Source: Bacteroidota bacterium
Lineage (GTDB): Bacteria; Bacteroidota; Bacteroidia; Cytophagales; Cytophagaceae
Direction of reading: 5' to 3'
Assembly: GCA_023458555.1 (NCBI GenBank)
Contig: JAEWYS010000014.1
Coordinates: 310,001-374,000, forward strand
Length of the DNA stretch: 64,000 nucleotides
Below are positions 56,521 through 64,000 of this stretch, piece by piece (within the stretch, counting starts at the first letter, position 1; the number at the start of each line of letters is the position of its first letter). The notes beneath the pieces are model-generated. The model was not told the origin of the DNA. It ran no database searches and worked only from the letters and a program-made list of their open reading frames with translations. The translations under genes were made by a program, and so were the position numbers.

Positions 56521-57426
56521 TCAGAAAACACTTATCTTGATATACTTTTTCGGATTTCTTTCAACATCCTCTACCAGATTATTCAGGCTTTCAGCTGTCT
56601 TATTCAAATTATCATATAGCTCCTTATCATTCACCAGCAGTCCCAGGCTTCCTTCTTTTTCGTTTATTTTTGCAGTAATACTTTCCACATTTTCCAGTGC
56701 TTCCCGCGCATTTTTTACTGTCTGCTTCAATTCAAGATTGTTCAGCGTATCTGCCAGGTTGTCCAGCTTATTCAGAATTGGCTTGAGCTGCTTTTCTGTT
56801 TCAGCCAGAGATTGCGACAATCCTGCAAGAGAATATGTAATGGTGTTAATATTTCGCTTATTAGATACCATTATATTATTTAGTTCCCCGGAAGCAAGCT
56901 CCAGATTATGCAACGTCTTCTGAATGCTTGTCCCCAGCTGATCTCCGAAAATTTTATTGAGATTAACTACTGTTGAGTCAAGATTAGTGAGTATCGGCAT
57001 GGCTTTCTGGGCCAGAATTTCTGTAAAATCCTGCTTTTTAATACCTGCAATAGTCTGCCCGCCATCGTAAATTACAGAGCTCTGTCCCATATGCAGCTCA
57101 ATGCTCTTGCCGCCAAGTAATCCTGTATTTTCCAGAACAGCAATTGTGGAATCTCCTATCTGCACATCCTTGTCAACAATAATCGTAACCAGCAATGAAT
57201 TATCATTGGAAGGCTGCAGCTTGATATCATCAACTCTTCCTACACTAAGCCCATTGAGAACAACGGGATTGGAAACTGTCAATCCATCTATTTCTTCATA
57301 GACAATGTAAAACTTATTTGTTCTGGAAAAAATTTCGTAACCTTTTAAAAAATTGAATCCTAAATAAAGAGTTACTCCTGCCACAAGGGCCAGTAACCCG
57401 ACTTTTGCTTCTTTAGATATTGTCAC
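56521..57426 (-). CDS. MlaD/MCE-family lipid transport protein
   Basis: 301 residues with a GTG start at 57426, 6 bases after the amidase stop. One N-terminal membrane helix (about 10-27), an MCE domain (about 35-115; YEEIDGLTVSNPVVLNGLSVGRV) and a C-terminal helical region (about 145-285, leucine-zipper-like heptads). MCE proteins form hexameric rings in the envelope and carry phospholipids between the membranes. The ATPase and permease partners (MlaF/MlaE) are not in the window. Confidence 0.9.
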   Translation of the reverse strand: MTISKEAKVGLLALVAGVTLYLGFNFLKGYEIFSRTNKFYIVYEEIDGLTVSNPVVLNGLSVGRVDDIKLQPSNDNSLLVTIIVDKDVQIGDSTIAVLENTGLLGGKSIELHMGQSSVIYDGGQTIAGIKKQDFTEILAQKAMPILTNLDSTVVNLNKIFGDQLGTSIQKTLHNLELASGELNNIMVSNKRNINTITYSLAGLSQSLAETEKQLKPILNKLDNLADTLNNLELKQTVKNAREALENVESITAKINEKEGSLGLLVNDKELYDNLNKTAESLNNLVEDVERNPKKYIKISVF

Positions 57427-57432
57427 TGTTGA

Positions 57433-58215
57433 TTAATTCGTTGATTCTAATTCCTGTTTATATTCTTTCACTGCCCGGTATATAGCCGAAGCAATATAGA
57501 CCTGATTTGATTTTTCCAAAAGATATGCTTCCTCCTGCTGGTTGGTTAAAAAACCAATCTCAATCAGAGCGCTTGGCATTGTTGTTTTCCATAATACAAG
57601 TAACCCCGCCTGCTTAACCCCCCGGCTCGTTCTTCCGACCCGGTTTACAAACTGGTTTTCTATTTTCTGAGCTAATTTAAGACTTTGTTCCATAAAGGCA
57701 TGTTGAAATAAAGAAAATAATATATGAGCCTGTGGTGACTGGGGGTCAAAGCCATCATAATTTTCTTTATAATCTGCTTCCTGAAGGATTACAGAGTTTT
57801 CCCTTTTAGCTACTTCGAGATTACCTTCGGATGAATGCAGCCCCATAGTATAGGTTTCTGTTCCATGTACATGCGACGGCCCTGCATTACAGTGAATACT
57901 CAAAAACAAATCAGCATTCGCCTTGTTGGCAATTCCGGCCCGATCATGCAATTCAACAAATTTGTCCTTGTCTCTGGTATAAATCACCTTTACATCAGGA
58001 AGATTTTCGCGTATGATTCTGCCAAGTTCCAGAGCAACGTTCAACGCAATTTCTGATTCTTCTGATTTTTTACCTCTGCAACCCGGATCCTTACCGCCAT
58101 GACCCGCATCAATTACAACAGTTTTCACCTTGTATTGTTTCTTTTCCAGGGTTGTAAAAGAACTGAGCACGAAAATTGCAGAAAGTAACGAAATCGTTGC
58201 AAAATTCTTTACCAT
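57433..58215 (-). CDS. N-acetylmuramoyl-L-alanine amidase (Amidase_3, AmiC type)
   Basis: 260 residues, ATG at 58215. A signal peptide (NFATISLLSAIFVLSSF) exports it. The zinc amidase motifs are present: His in VIDAGHGGKDPG, Glu in EESEIALNVALEL, His in FLSIHCNAGPS, and Glu in SALIEIGFLTN. It cleaves the amide bond between muramic acid and the stem peptide during wall turnover. With mlaD it is divergent from lptD, a layout common in Bacteroidota. Confidence 0.95.
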   Translation of the reverse strand: MVKNFATISLLSAIFVLSSFTTLEKKQYKVKTVVIDAGHGGKDPGCRGKKSEESEIALNVALELGRIIRENLPDVKVIYTRDKDKFVELHDRAGIANKANADLFLSIHCNAGPSHVHGTETYTMGLHSSEGNLEVAKRENSVILQEADYKENYDGFDPQSPQAHILFSLFQHAFMEQSLKLAQKIENQFVNRVGRTSRGVKQAGLLVLWKTTMPSALIEIGFLTNQQEEAYLLEKSNQVYIASAIYRAVKEYKQELESTN

Positions 58216-58242
58216 ATCTCGATTTTTAAAAGTTATTTACTA

Positions 58243-58250
58243 TAACTTTG
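58243..58250 (+). promoter_or_regulatory. Promoter -7 element of lptD
   Basis: TAACTTTG at 58243-58250, 42 bases before the lptD start, in the 77-base region shared with the divergent amidase gene. Confidence 0.6.
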
Positions 58251-58292
58251 GACACAAAATTGTAAAATTTTTTATTTAAACTGAAATAAGAC

Positions 58293-60995
58293 TTGTACTT
58301 TTTAAGGGCTCTTTTGGCTTTAAACATATTGCTGTTTATCAATTTTTTAGCATACGCTCAAGAAATTGGAACAGATACGTTGACAAATACCATTACAGAC
58401 TCTGCAGGATTGGTAACCTCTCCCTTAGACTCAGTCAGTAGAGGAGATACGACCGTTTCAGACCCGGCCAAGCCCCAAAGCGACATTGAGAGTATCATCA
58501 ATTATACTGCCAGAGACTCTATTCGTTTTGATGTTGGCACTAAAATCATATATATGTATGGCGATGGCGATGTAGATTATGGCAACATCAATCTCAAAGC
58601 AGAGGAAATCGTTGTAAACTGGACAACCGAAATTGTAACAGCAACCGGAGTATATGACACAACCGGGAAACTTATAGGAAAGCCGGTATTCAAAGATGCC
58701 GGCGACCAGTTTGAAGCTGATACTATTATGTACAATATTACCAGCCGAAAAGGCCTGATCATATCTGCGGTCACACAGGAAGGAGAAGGATACATCCAGG
58801 GAGACAAGGGTCTGAAAGATCCTGATAATAACATTTATTTCCACCATGCCATGTATACAACCTGTAACCTGGCTCACCCTCATTTTTATATCGGAGCTAA
58901 TCGTTTAAAAGTTATTCCGGATGACAAGGTAGTTTGTGGTCCGTTTAACATATGGATTGCAGATATCCCCACTCCCCTTGGTTTTATATTCGGTTTTTTT
59001 CCGTTGCCGGAAAAACATAAGTCCGGAATACTATTCCCTTCCAACTTTGGAGAGCATAATTCCAGAGGTTTTTATTTTACTGATGCAGGATACTATATTG
59101 CTATAAAAGATTATGCCGGAATCGCTTTGCGCGGGGATTTATACTCCAATGGCAGCTGGAGAGCAAATATTACCTCCAATTACCGAAACCGCTATCGCTA
59201 CAACGGAACAGTAAATCTCAACTATTCCAGACTTTTTGATGGCTTTGTATATGGAGAAGAGGAGCGCCAGGCAATCCCCTCTCAATACAGCGTCGTCTGG
59301 CAACATAATACTGATTCCAGGGGATTGAGCCGCTTCAATGCCAACGTAAACGTCTCAACATCCAGGTACTATCAGCTAAATACTTACACCCCGCAGTCGA
59401 TCATGCGCGGTTCAATGCTGTCCAATATCAATTATTATACTTCGTTCAGGAATACGCCATTTACGCTTTCAACAAGCATGATGGTCGATCAGAATCTTGT
59501 AACTCAGCTCGCGACTGTAACACTACCGGACATTAACCTGTCCATGAACAGGGTCTATCCATTCAAGAAAAAAGTAGGGAGCAAAAACAACTGGTATGAA
59601 AATATTTTCCTTACGTATCAGCTGAATACTAAATTTCAGACTACCAATACTCCCACAGAACTAAGTCTCCTAAGAGAAAGAAATAGTATTGCAGATTCTC
59701 TGCTACGTGATACATTATCTTTCAGCGGAGCCAATATCGCTCGTTTTCTTAACCGTTCACAATACGGAGCACAGCAGCAAGTCAACCTGGGCACCTCATT
59801 CAAGGTTAAAAAAACATTTCTGAAATACTTCAGTATTAACCCTAATTCAAATTTTACCGAGTACTGGTATCCGGATAAGTTGCAATTTGAATACAATGAA
59901 GGAACAGGGCGCTTGGATACTCTACCTGCTTTATCAGGGTTTAAGCGTACCTATTCTTACAATGCAAGCGTTTCTTTAAACACGTGGGTATACGGTACGT
60001 TTCGCTTTAAAGGAAGCAAATTATCCGCCATCAGACATTCTATGAATCCAAGCCTGGAGTATTCCTATAAACCGGACTTTGGAGAAAATCAATATCGTAA
60101 CTATTACAATTACATTGACACACTCGGTAACGAAAGAAATGTCAATCTTTTCAATGGCTTTATTTATGGTTCACCAAGCGCCGGTAAAAACAGCCTTCTG
60201 AGCTTAAGTATTAACAATACACTTGAAGCAAAGCTCCAAACCAAAGACACCGCCAATCCATTCAAAAAGATAAAACTTCTGGATCAGTTCAGGATAAACG
60301 GTTTTTACAACTTTGCCAGAGATTCCTTTCAGTTGTCCGATATATCCGTATCAGCCTACACTCGTCTTTTAGGAATCTTTGACATACGTTACAACGGAGT
60401 TATTGACCCATATCTATGGAGAATCGATACTATGATAATTACTCCTCAACGAACCACTATCCAACAGACCAGAATAAACAAACTGGCTTTGTCTGACGGT
60501 GGAGGAATCGGGACCTTACGTAGTTCGGCAGTATCTCTTGGGGCCAGTCTAAATCCGAGCATCCTTAAAAGTAAACTTTCAACTAAAGAGCAAGTCGCAG
60601 CCCAGGGAAAAATTCCCGGCAGCATAGATCCACAATTATATGTTGATTTTAATATACCATGGAATCTTGCTATCAATTACATATATAGCGTTCAAAGAAC
60701 CGGTCACGGCCCCTCATATCTGACCCAAACCATTCAATTCAACGGGGATCTGAAAATATCGGAGAACTGGAAAATCGGTTTCACCAGCGGATATGATATA
60801 AGAGGAAAAGGCTTTACAATTACCCGTCTGGAAATATACAGAGATTTGCACTGTTGGCAAATGTCCTTATCTACCGTTGTTTTCAGCAGCCAGCAAATGT
60901 ATATGTTTTCAATCAGTCCGAAATCCGGTATCCTGCAGGATCTCAAACTGAATAAACGCAGTCCCGGATCATTCGGACAATCACCTATGTTTTGA
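58293..60995 (+). CDS. lptD: LPS-assembly protein LptD
   Basis: About 900 residues. The only in-frame start before the signal peptide is TTG 58293, because a TAA lies at 58287 and no ATG follows until the mature protein. Signal peptide 1 to about 23 (ALNILLFINFLAYAQ). The OstA-like N-terminal domain (about 75-185; GTKIIYMYGDGDVDYGN, GLIISAVTQEGEGYI) is followed by the barrel, with strands such as SWRANITSNYRNRYRYNGT and the end LKLNKRSPGSFGQSPMF. LptD inserts LPS into the outer membrane with LptE. Cysteines in TTCNLAH, VVCGPF and LHCWQM may pair. Confidence 0.92.
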   Translation: MYFLRALLALNILLFINFLAYAQEIGTDTLTNTITDSAGLVTSPLDSVSRGDTTVSDPAKPQSDIESIINYTARDSIRFDVGTKIIYMYGDGDVDYGNINLKAEEIVVNWTTEIVTATGVYDTTGKLIGKPVFKDAGDQFEADTIMYNITSRKGLIISAVTQEGEGYIQGDKGLKDPDNNIYFHHAMYTTCNLAHPHFYIGANRLKVIPDDKVVCGPFNIWIADIPTPLGFIFGFFPLPEKHKSGILFPSNFGEHNSRGFYFTDAGYYIAIKDYAGIALRGDLYSNGSWRANITSNYRNRYRYNGTVNLNYSRLFDGFVYGEEERQAIPSQYSVVWQHNTDSRGLSRFNANVNVSTSRYYQLNTYTPQSIMRGSMLSNINYYTSFRNTPFTLSTSMMVDQNLVTQLATVTLPDINLSMNRVYPFKKKVGSKNNWYENIFLTYQLNTKFQTTNTPTELSLLRERNSIADSLLRDTLSFSGANIARFLNRSQYGAQQQVNLGTSFKVKKTFLKYFSINPNSNFTEYWYPDKLQFEYNEGTGRLDTLPALSGFKRTYSYNASVSLNTWVYGTFRFKGSKLSAIRHSMNPSLEYSYKPDFGENQYRNYYNYIDTLGNERNVNLFNGFIYGSPSAGKNSLLSLSINNTLEAKLQTKDTANPFKKIKLLDQFRINGFYNFARDSFQLSDISVSAYTRLLGIFDIRYNGVIDPYLWRIDTMIITPQRTTIQQTRINKLALSDGGGIGTLRSSAVSLGASLNPSILKSKLSTKEQVAAQGKIPGSIDPQLYVDFNIPWNLAINYIYSVQRTGHGPSYLTQTIQFNGDLKISENWKIGFTSGYDIRGKGFTITRLEIYRDLHCWQMSLSTVVFSSQQMYMFSISPKSGILQDLKLNKRSPGSFGQSPMF

Positions 60996-61064
60996 TAACT
61001 CTGCTTTCCGAAGTCAATACATTCGACTCGCTTCGGGAGTAGAATCGATCATAACGTTTTATTT

Positions 61065-61946
61065 TTATTGCTTCGAGCTAAACCTGTAAAAAGTTCCCAA
61101 AGGAAGCTTTTTGTCATAACGATCATTTAAGAATAATTCTCCGTATTCTGCATTTTCGACTTTTCCGAATACTCTTTTAATCATAGTCTCCTGAATTAAA
61201 GGAGAAAAACTTAATGAATACAAATTAAGAATAAAAAAGTGCCGTTCGGGATCCAGCAATTCTTTGCATGCTTTAATTAACACATTCAAATGTTGATCAA
61301 TCAGCCATTTTTCTCCTTTAGGTCCTCTTCCATAAGCAGGTGGATCGAGTATTATACCCTGGTATTTATTTCCTCTGCGTACCTCTCTTTCCACAAATTT
61401 CATAGCGTCTTCCACCACCCAACGTATATCCTGAAGTCTGCTCAACTCCATATTATCCCTGGCCCAGCTGATAACCTGCTTAACAGAGTCAACATGGGTA
61501 ACATCAGCACCCGCGGCTTTGGCCGCAATTGATGCTCCGCCAGTATATGCGAATAAATTAAGTACCTTTGTATTATTGCCAAGTAGTTTTACTTTGTGAT
61601 AAATATAATCCCAATTGGATGCCTGCTCCGGAAAAATTCCGACATGCTTAAAAGAAGATAAGCCAAGACGAAACCCCAGCTCCATATGGCCAGATTTATA
61701 GTTGACTGACCATTGATCTCTCATGGAATCCTTTAATCTCCAGGCACCTTTTTCATCTGACTTCTCATCCTTTATGAAAGCTCCATTAGCCATTCGACGC
61801 CATTCATCCAATGTAAGAGAGGGGTCCCATATAGCCTGTGGTTCGGGGCGCTCTAATATAAATGCACCAAACTTTTCAAGTTTCTTATAATTTCCACTGT
61901 CAATAAGTTCATAATCCTTCCAGTTTACAGGCGACAAAAGCAACAT
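61065..61946 (-). CDS. Class I SAM-dependent methyltransferase (RlmI/PF10672-like)
   Basis: 293 residues, ATG at 61946. A Rossmann methyltransferase with motif I VLNLFAYTGGASIAAKAAGA, acidic residue in THVDSVKQ, and the catalytic DPPAYGRGPKGE resembling the (N/D)PPF/Y motif of rRNA methylases. An N-terminal extension (WDPSLTLDEWRRMANGAF) is typical of the RlmI-like family. Target is likely rRNA; cytosine versus other sites cannot be decided. Convergent with lptD and divergent from the 62006 gene. Confidence 0.88.
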   Translation of the reverse strand: MLLLSPVNWKDYELIDSGNYKKLEKFGAFILERPEPQAIWDPSLTLDEWRRMANGAFIKDEKSDEKGAWRLKDSMRDQWSVNYKSGHMELGFRLGLSSFKHVGIFPEQASNWDYIYHKVKLLGNNTKVLNLFAYTGGASIAAKAAGADVTHVDSVKQVISWARDNMELSRLQDIRWVVEDAMKFVEREVRRGNKYQGIILDPPAYGRGPKGEKWLIDQHLNVLIKACKELLDPERHFFILNLYSLSFSPLIQETMIKRVFGKVENAEYGELFLNDRYDKKLPLGTFYRFSSKQ

Positions 61947-62005
61947 TCTCGTAATTTTAGTATATTTATTAGCAAGTCAATATTACTAAAATCTTTTGAA
62001 CTCTT

Positions 62006-62440
62006 ATGAAAAACCTTAATGTCAGGTTTAGCCACATATTTTTTCTTGCTTTGGGCTTCATTTCTCTGCTCATGATATCATTTCTGTGGATCGGATATGA
62101 AGATAAATCGTACAGAGGTTTTAATCAGGACCATGTGTACCAAACCTGGAAAATTAAAAAGTTGTACCAGAATGGTAAATCCATTGAAGATGATCCTAAG
62201 TTTGTGGACCTAAAGCTTAAAGTAAATCGGGATGGCACAGCTGAGTGGATTCGGCCCGGACAGAAACTGGTTATTTCATTTCGTCTGATTAATGAAGCAA
62301 CCCAGATTATTCTGGATGACGGATATACAATTGAAGATATCGAAACAGTTTTTGAACTCACAGAAAACAAGTTTCGCTTTGGGAAAAAGAATATCGCTAC
62401 CCGATATGAATATGTGATGATACCTGCCGACACGCAATAA
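62006..62440 (+). CDS. Membrane-anchored lipocalin-like hypothetical protein
   Basis: 144 residues, ATG. A single N-terminal membrane segment or signal (HIFFLALGFISLLMISFLWIG) is followed by a short beta-rich domain (VYQTWKIKKLYQNGKSI, VNRDGTAEWIRPGQKLVISFRL, FRFGKKNIATRYEYVMIP) that resembles the small lipocalin-like domains common in Bacteroidota. No catalytic residues seen. Function unknown. Confidence 0.65.
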   Translation: MKNLNVRFSHIFFLALGFISLLMISFLWIGYEDKSYRGFNQDHVYQTWKIKKLYQNGKSIEDDPKFVDLKLKVNRDGTAEWIRPGQKLVISFRLINEATQIILDDGYTIEDIETVFELTENKFRFGKKNIATRYEYVMIPADTQ

Positions 62441-62868
62441 TATAATACTGATTAATTTCTCAGTTTTATAACCAGAAAGGGTGCGTTGAAATAATCAACA
62501 TGCTTTTTGCTATATAATCTTTATACCATCTCTCTATCCATAGCAACGTAATTACTGTGTCATATCATTGCTTCACCACTAGTTAGGTATATAACGCTAT
62601 TATCTGTACGTAAGACAGGTAATTATCACTATACACCCATTCAAGAGTTATCTTCTCTTTCGACCTAAAGCCAACCCAATTACTCATTGATATACAGATA
62701 CATAAGTCCAGTAACTAAATCAAAATACAATACCTGAAGAGCAAAACCATCCCCTTGCACAGCATCTGATTCTTCACCCAATGCTTCACTGGCCTTATAA
62801 TAAAATTGCATAAAAAAAGGACCCTCTTCCGAGAGTCCTTTCGTACAACTATTTTCACCCTGTTTATC
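62441..62868. other. Intergenic region between the lipocalin-like gene and porP
   Basis: About 430 bases with no supported gene. Apart from the terminator at 62816-62841 I saw nothing definite in it. Confidence 0.4.
62816..62841 (-). terminator. Terminator of porP/sprF gene
   Basis: Arms AAAGGAC (62816-62822) and GTCCTTT (62835-62841) with a short inner stem, followed on the minus strand by a run of T. About 28 bases past the stop. Confidence 0.85.
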
Positions 62869-63858
62869 CTACCAGAAATGAGAAGGACATACCAGGTTTT
62901 GCTTCAGAGGCAGTCTATATCCAACAACTATTTCATGTACTCCATCGCTATACTTCCTGATTTCAGATAAAGTAATATCATATGCATAGCTTACATCAAA
63001 CATATTATTGATCAGGATGCCGGCCATTGCTGCTACTGCGTCACCTCTTCGATAACTTACACCTGCCCAGTATGCATTCATGTACCTCACTTTACAGTTA
63101 ATATCAAACGTAAGCGGGGCAGGGGAAACTCCTTTTAACGCAATAGACGGGACAACATCAAGATCATTGTCAATCTTAAAACGATACCCCCCTATTATGA
63201 AGTAATGATGCTGAAGTCTTCCCGGATCACCATTAGGATCCTGACCAAGAAAGTCAAATTCAAGTCTCGGAGCAAGAATCTGGCTGATTGATGCTCCCAC
63301 AAAAAAGTTTTCGCTATATATCCAGGTACCGGCAGAAAAATCCGGCACATTCAGTCTTGTTCCGGCTCCGGCAATATCAGCTCCTTGCCATTGCTGTAGC
63401 TGACGTTCATAACCTCTGGTAATATCAAGCAAACTTCCATCTATAAAATAAGACTGTATACCTCCTGACACCCCTAAGGATGCAAATACTCCCTTAGCCA
63501 ATGCCAGGTGATAAGCATAAGATAAATATCCCGCATACCTTTTTGAGGGGCCGGTCTGATCTCCCATTATGTATCCACCAACTCCATGGAATCCGGGCTT
63601 CTTATATCTTGTTCGAGGATTTACACACATTGCTTTGCCTATCGGGGCATGAGCACTTAGATAATATGTAACCGGATGTCCGCTAAAATTAACCCACTGA
63701 TTACGATACCCTGCTTTTATATCAACATAGTTCTCAACTCCGGCCACAGCAGGATTCAATACATAAGGATTAATCATATACTGGCTATACTGCGGACGCT
63801 GCTGCCCATAGACAATACTACAAACTAGCAACATGGATAGTAGTAAAACTTTTCTCAT
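62869..63858 (-). CDS. PorP/SprF-family type IX secretion protein
   Basis: About 329 residues from ATG 63858; a TTG nine bases upstream is unneeded. The signal peptide KVLLLSMLLVCSIVYGQQ is followed by the family start RPQYSQYMINPYVLNPAVAG, then a beta-barrel-like run of strands (YRNQWVNFSGHPVTYYLSAHAP) ending in GYRLPL. PorP/SprF proteins are outer-membrane partners of T9SS cargoes with type-B C-termini, needed to anchor or export them. Its upstream neighbour at the window edge is such a cargo, the usual pairing. Confidence 0.93.
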   Translation of the reverse strand: MRKVLLLSMLLVCSIVYGQQRPQYSQYMINPYVLNPAVAGVENYVDIKAGYRNQWVNFSGHPVTYYLSAHAPIGKAMCVNPRTRYKKPGFHGVGGYIMGDQTGPSKRYAGYLSYAYHLALAKGVFASLGVSGGIQSYFIDGSLLDITRGYERQLQQWQGADIAGAGTRLNVPDFSAGTWIYSENFFVGASISQILAPRLEFDFLGQDPNGDPGRLQHHYFIIGGYRFKIDNDLDVVPSIALKGVSPAPLTFDINCKVRYMNAYWAGVSYRRGDAVAAMAGILINNMFDVSYAYDITLSEIRKYSDGVHEIVVGYRLPLKQNLVCPSHFW

Positions 63859-63965
63859 TTGATTCAATATTCGTTTGGAGTTGGGACTTCGGGGACAAAG
63901 TAAAACTTAAATCCTCCGAAGTCAAAATTGTAATATTAATATTTATTTCACAAATATTAATTTTC

Positions 63966-64000
63966 CTATTTAACAATAGTAACATCACCACTGCGTGGCT
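63966..64000 (-). CDS. 3' end of a T9SS type-B (gliding-associated) protein, partial
   Basis: Read on the minus strand the last codons before a TAG at 63966-63968 give PRSGDVTIVK, nearly the same as the last residues PITGDVTIVR of the 29360 giant protein, which is the end of the gliding motility-associated C-terminal domain. Only about ten codons are in the window. It lies about 100 bases upstream of porP/sprF on the same strand, the standard cargo-partner order. An AT-rich hairpin at 63936-63960 lies between. Confidence 0.75.
   Translation of the reverse strand, partial: PRSGDVTIVK

Noticed and set aside
60996..61064. Inverted repeat CCGAAG/CTTCGG between lptD and the methyltransferase gene
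   Set aside because: The arms are short, the loop is long and no T run follows, so it cannot be called a terminator.
63936..63960. AT-only hairpin upstream of porP
   Set aside because: A 9-bp A/T stem in an AT-rich spacer can occur by chance; no T run or conserved element supports a function.
1..64000. tRNA, rRNA, insertion sequences, prophage or attachment sites
   Set aside because: No cloverleaf, rRNA-like, transposase, integrase or phage structural sequences were recognised on reading through.

Overview
The window looks like a chromosome segment of a Bacteroidota bacterium, most likely a Cytophagales-type glider and polysaccharide degrader. The evidence is a PorP/SprF-type secretion protein, type IX secretion (T9SS) C-terminal sorting domains of both kinds (type A on a xylanase and a DUF1501 protein, gliding-associated type B on a giant Ig-domain protein), the split ATP synthase pair atpD-atpC, an lptD / amidase / mlaD locus, and promoters of the Bacteroidota TAnnTTTG type. 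No rRNA, tRNA, CRISPR array, insertion sequence or prophage was found. Genus cannot be fixed from the sequence alone.

Left part (1-9 kb, minus strand). A very large SpvB/TcaC-RHS-type lipoprotein gene runs off the left edge. Upstream of it is a compact four-gene operon that ends in a strong terminator: a PatA-like subtilisin with a PatG C-terminal domain, a cis-prenyltransferase, a second PatG-C-terminal protein whose N-terminal half is unfamiliar and internally duplicated, and a small eight-cysteine peptide. It resembles cyanobactin (RiPP) maturation genes but has no YcaO cyclodehydratase. It is the best candidate for an undescribed system here.

Middle left (9-23.5 kb). A cytochrome-b-like membrane protein and an azurin lipoprotein; NfeD plus flotillin (FloA); panB with an RluA-type pseudouridine synthase and a small membrane protein; a T9SS-secreted GH11 xylanase with a CBM9-like module; a KefB-like K+/H+ antiporter with two TrkA-C domains; and a DUF1800/DUF1501 pair.

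Middle (23.6-37 kb). A three-gene SMC-like condensin operon of MksF-MksE-MksB type without the JetD nuclease of Wadjet, divergent from a giant T9SS type-B Ig-repeat surface protein, then a secreted MsrB.

Right part (37-64 kb). Mostly housekeeping: atpD-atpC; a lipoprotein subtilisin; an aminotransferase / rfaE1 / trkH operon; recR with an overlapping multidomain glycosyltransferase; clpS; a sodium:solute symporter; a P5C dehydrogenase; a WD40 / DivIVA / folB / alkyltransferase-like operon; a redoxin; a SirB1-like protein; an acyl-CoA carboxylase beta subunit; mlaD and an amidase divergent from lptD; a SAM methyltransferase; and porP/sprF, preceded at the right edge by the last codons of another T9SS type-B protein.
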